This document shows, in pieces, positions 4,919 through 5,977 of a stretch of 5,977 bases of DNA (the stretch's first letter is position 1; every line of letters begins with the position of its first letter). The translations under genes and the position numbers were made by a program. Under the pieces are notes generated by a model that did not search any database, was not told where the DNA came from, and worked only from the letters and a program-made list of their open reading frames with translations. Source of the DNA: an archaeon CG07_land_8_20_14_0_80_38_8 (GTDB lineage Archaea; Nanobdellota; Nanobdellia; Tiddalikarchaeales; Tiddalikarchaeaceae); NCBI GenBank assembly GCA_002779595.1, contig PEWF01000053.1, forward strand, positions 1 to 5,977. Direction: 5' to 3'.

Positions 4919-4959
4919 TGAAACTAGTTTCAAACAAGCCCTTATAAGGTGTTTCAAAC
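4919..4959 (+). promoter_or_regulatory. GTTTCAAAC repeats flanking the TATA box of the HMA gene
   Basis: GTTTCAAAC occurs at 4927-4935 and again at 4951-4959, 24 bp apart start to start, on either side of the TATA element at 4940-4949. Each copy is itself an inverted repeat (GTTT-C-AAAC). The first is also part of a 14-bp perfect palindrome at 4919-4932 (TGAAACTAGTTTCA), which adds a third half-site. This arrangement in a 54-bp intergenic region suggests an operator that controls access of TBP to the promoter, bound perhaps by the regulator encoded just upstream. Confidence 0.55.
4940..4949 (+). promoter_or_regulatory. TATA element of the HMA/SafE operon
   Basis: CCTTATAAGG is a 10-bp palindrome whose centre is 27-28 nt before the ATG at 4972, giving a leaderless transcript. 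It is flanked by the two GTTTCAAAC repeats. Confidence 0.55.
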
Positions 4960-4971
4960 CCTTATTATTGC

Positions 4972-5166
4972 ATGAAAAAAACAATAATAATTCACGGCAT
5001 CCATTGCAGGAGTTGTGAAGAATTAATAAAAGATGCCCTGCTTAAGGCAGGAATCAATAAAATTGACTTCAAAGGAAACAAAGCAACCCTGTTTTTTGAT
5101 GAGAAGAAAACAGGATTCAGCAGGATTAAGAGAATAATAAAAAAAGAAGGTTATGATGTTAAATGA
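4972..5166 (+). CDS. Small HMA-domain metallochaperone (CopZ/Atx1-like)
   Basis: The 64-residue protein is a single heavy-metal-associated domain of the usual length with a beta-alpha-beta-beta-alpha-beta pattern. The metal loop is at 9-15, GIHCRSC, with ligands C12 and C15. The Met that normally precedes the loop (GMxCxxC) is Ile, and His precedes the first Cys. The end, EGYDVK, is the usual last strand. It probably carries Cu(I) or a similar soft metal in the cytoplasm. It overlaps the next gene, which has its own HMA domain, by ATGA, so the two are co-translated and metal could pass between them. A TATA box 27 nt upstream implies a leaderless start. Confidence 0.85.
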   Translation: MKKTIIIHGIHCRSCEELIKDALLKAGINKIDFKGNKATLFFDEKKTGFSRIKRIIKKEGYDVK

Positions 5167-5977
5167 AGGAAGCAGTTAATTTCAAAGCAGAAGGAATGAG
5201 CTGCCCGAGCTGCGAAAAAATAATCGGAAAACAAGCCCTGAAAATTAAAGGGGTTTATGGCTGCAAAGTGGATTATGCAACTCAGGAAGGAGTTATCACT
5301 TTTAATCCTAAAAAGACAAACATTGATATTATTTTGGACAAGATTGAAGAAAAAGGTTATGAATGCTTTATAATAAAAAAATCAATTAAGAAGAATAAGA
5401 ATTATTTCGGATTATTGTTCTGGGCATTAGGTTTGCTCGCGGCTGGTTATTTTGTCCTGCAATTTATAGACACAATCCCTCTGCCTGAAATTAGTGCAGA
5501 TATGGGTTATGGATTAATATTATTGACTGGTTTATTAACTGGGTTTCATTGTGTTGGAATGTGCGGAGGATTTGTAGTATCTTACTCTGCAAAGAATCCT
5601 AAAAAATCATCCCACTTGATTTATGGTTTGGGCAAAACAATATCTTACACTGTCATTGGCGCTGGTTTTGGATTATTAGGTTCAATTATCACGTTCACGC
5701 CTTTAATGAGGGGGGTTGCGGGGATAATTGCAGGAATATTCCTGTTATTATACGGGCTTCAAATGCTGAACGTGCTCCCCATACTTAGAAAAATAAGGAT
5801 AAATACTCCTCATTTCTTGGCAAAATTTGTGGGAAAAGAGTCGCAAAAACATTCAAGCCCCCTAATACTTGGATTATTGAACGGGTTAATGCTTGCCTGC
5901 GGCCCGTTGCAGGCTATGTATGTAATGGCTGCAGGTACAGGCAGTTTAATTGAAGGTGCGAAGACTTTGTTCTTTTT
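5163..5977 (+). CDS. HMA domain fused to SafE/COG2836 membrane protein (copper handling), 3' end cut by window
   Basis: The ATG at 5163 opens a frame of 271 codons that runs off the right edge. Residues 1-72 are an HMA domain with GMSCPSC at 11-17 (ligands C14 and C17). TM segments follow at about 81-101, 115-139, 155-178, 183-205 and 233-254. The motif GFHCVGMCGGF at 127-137 (H129, C130, M133, C134) and NGLMLACGPLQAMYVMAAGTG at about 240-260 (C246) mark the COG2836 branch annotated as sulfite exporter TauE/SafE-like, distantly related to DsbD/CcdA. Its Cys, His and Met residues in the membrane suggest copper or thiol transfer rather than sulfite export. The cytoplasmic HMA domain would accept metal from the 64-aa chaperone encoded upstream, with which this gene overlaps by 4 bp. 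What follows the cut end (in some relatives a cupredoxin-like or further HMA region) cannot be seen. Confidence 0.88.
   Translation, partial: MKEAVNFKAEGMSCPSCEKIIGKQALKIKGVYGCKVDYATQEGVITFNPKKTNIDIILDKIEEKGYECFIIKKSIKKNKNYFGLLFWALGLLAAGYFVLQFIDTIPLPEISADMGYGLILLTGLLTGFHCVGMCGGFVVSYSAKNPKKSSHLIYGLGKTISYTVIGAGFGLLGSIITFTPLMRGVAGIIAGIFLLLYGLQMLNVLPILRKIRINTPHFLAKFVGKESQKHSSPLILGLLNGLMLACGPLQAMYVMAAGTGSLIEGAKTLFF

Noticed and set aside
1..5977. CRISPR array, insertion sequence, integrase or phage genes
   Set aside because: No spaced repeat series, transposase-like ORF or terminal inverted repeats were seen; the only direct repeats are the short promoter motifs at 4927-4959.

Overview
The window looks like part of a small, AT-rich archaeal genome, most likely a DPANN lineage such as Woesearchaeota or Pacearchaeota. 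The reasons are: start codons lying 26-28 nt downstream of TATA-like elements, as in archaeal leaderless transcripts; a tRNA without an encoded CCA; oligo-T tracts instead of bacterial hairpin terminators; an archaeal XRE-type regulator that appears to belong to COG2522; an archaeal NcsA/TtuA-like tRNA thiolase; and a COG2836-type copper membrane protein fused to an HMA domain. The exact lineage is an inference from style and cannot be fixed here.

The left two thirds (1-4379) is a sulfur and cysteine locus. On the minus strand at the left edge is a partial PP-loop tRNA 2-thiolation enzyme (ncsA/ttuA-like). A shared palindromic TATA element separates it from a 20-codon plus-strand ORF (830-892) in which 6 of 20 residues are cysteine. 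That ORF is followed by two T8 tracts, then tRNA-Cys(GCA) at 984-1054, then cysS (cysteinyl-tRNA synthetase, 1129-2568). cysS converges, with 2 nt between stop codons, on a minus-strand operon read from right to left: Cys-rich HTH regulator, iscS (cysteine desulfurase), iscU (Fe-S scaffold). The three genes overlap each other (4-bp ATGA overlap, then 8-bp overlap), so they are probably translationally coupled. Together the region uses cysteine both for protein synthesis (tRNA-Cys, CysRS) and as a sulfur source (IscS to IscU, and probably to the thiolase).

The right third (4380-5977) is a divergent plus-strand group that looks concerned with copper or thiophilic metal. It holds a two-TM membrane-anchored winged-helix regulator with an external Cys pair, a 64-aa HMA metallochaperone, and an HMA-SafE/COG2836 membrane protein cut by the window edge. 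The latter two overlap by ATGA. The intergenic regions carry an 18-bp perfect palindrome beside a TATA element shared by the regulator/isc operon and the membrane regulator, and a pair of GTTTCAAAC repeats flanking the TATA box of the HMA gene.

The most interesting candidate is the leaderless, poly-cysteine small ORF placed before oligo-T tracts and upstream of tRNA-Cys-cysS. It has the layout expected of a cysteine-responsive attenuator, comparable in concept to the leaderless poly-cysteine small ORFs described in mycobacteria, but here in an archaeon. A second candidate is a Cys-rich XRE regulator heading the isc operon, a possible archaeal counterpart of IscR with a visible operator.
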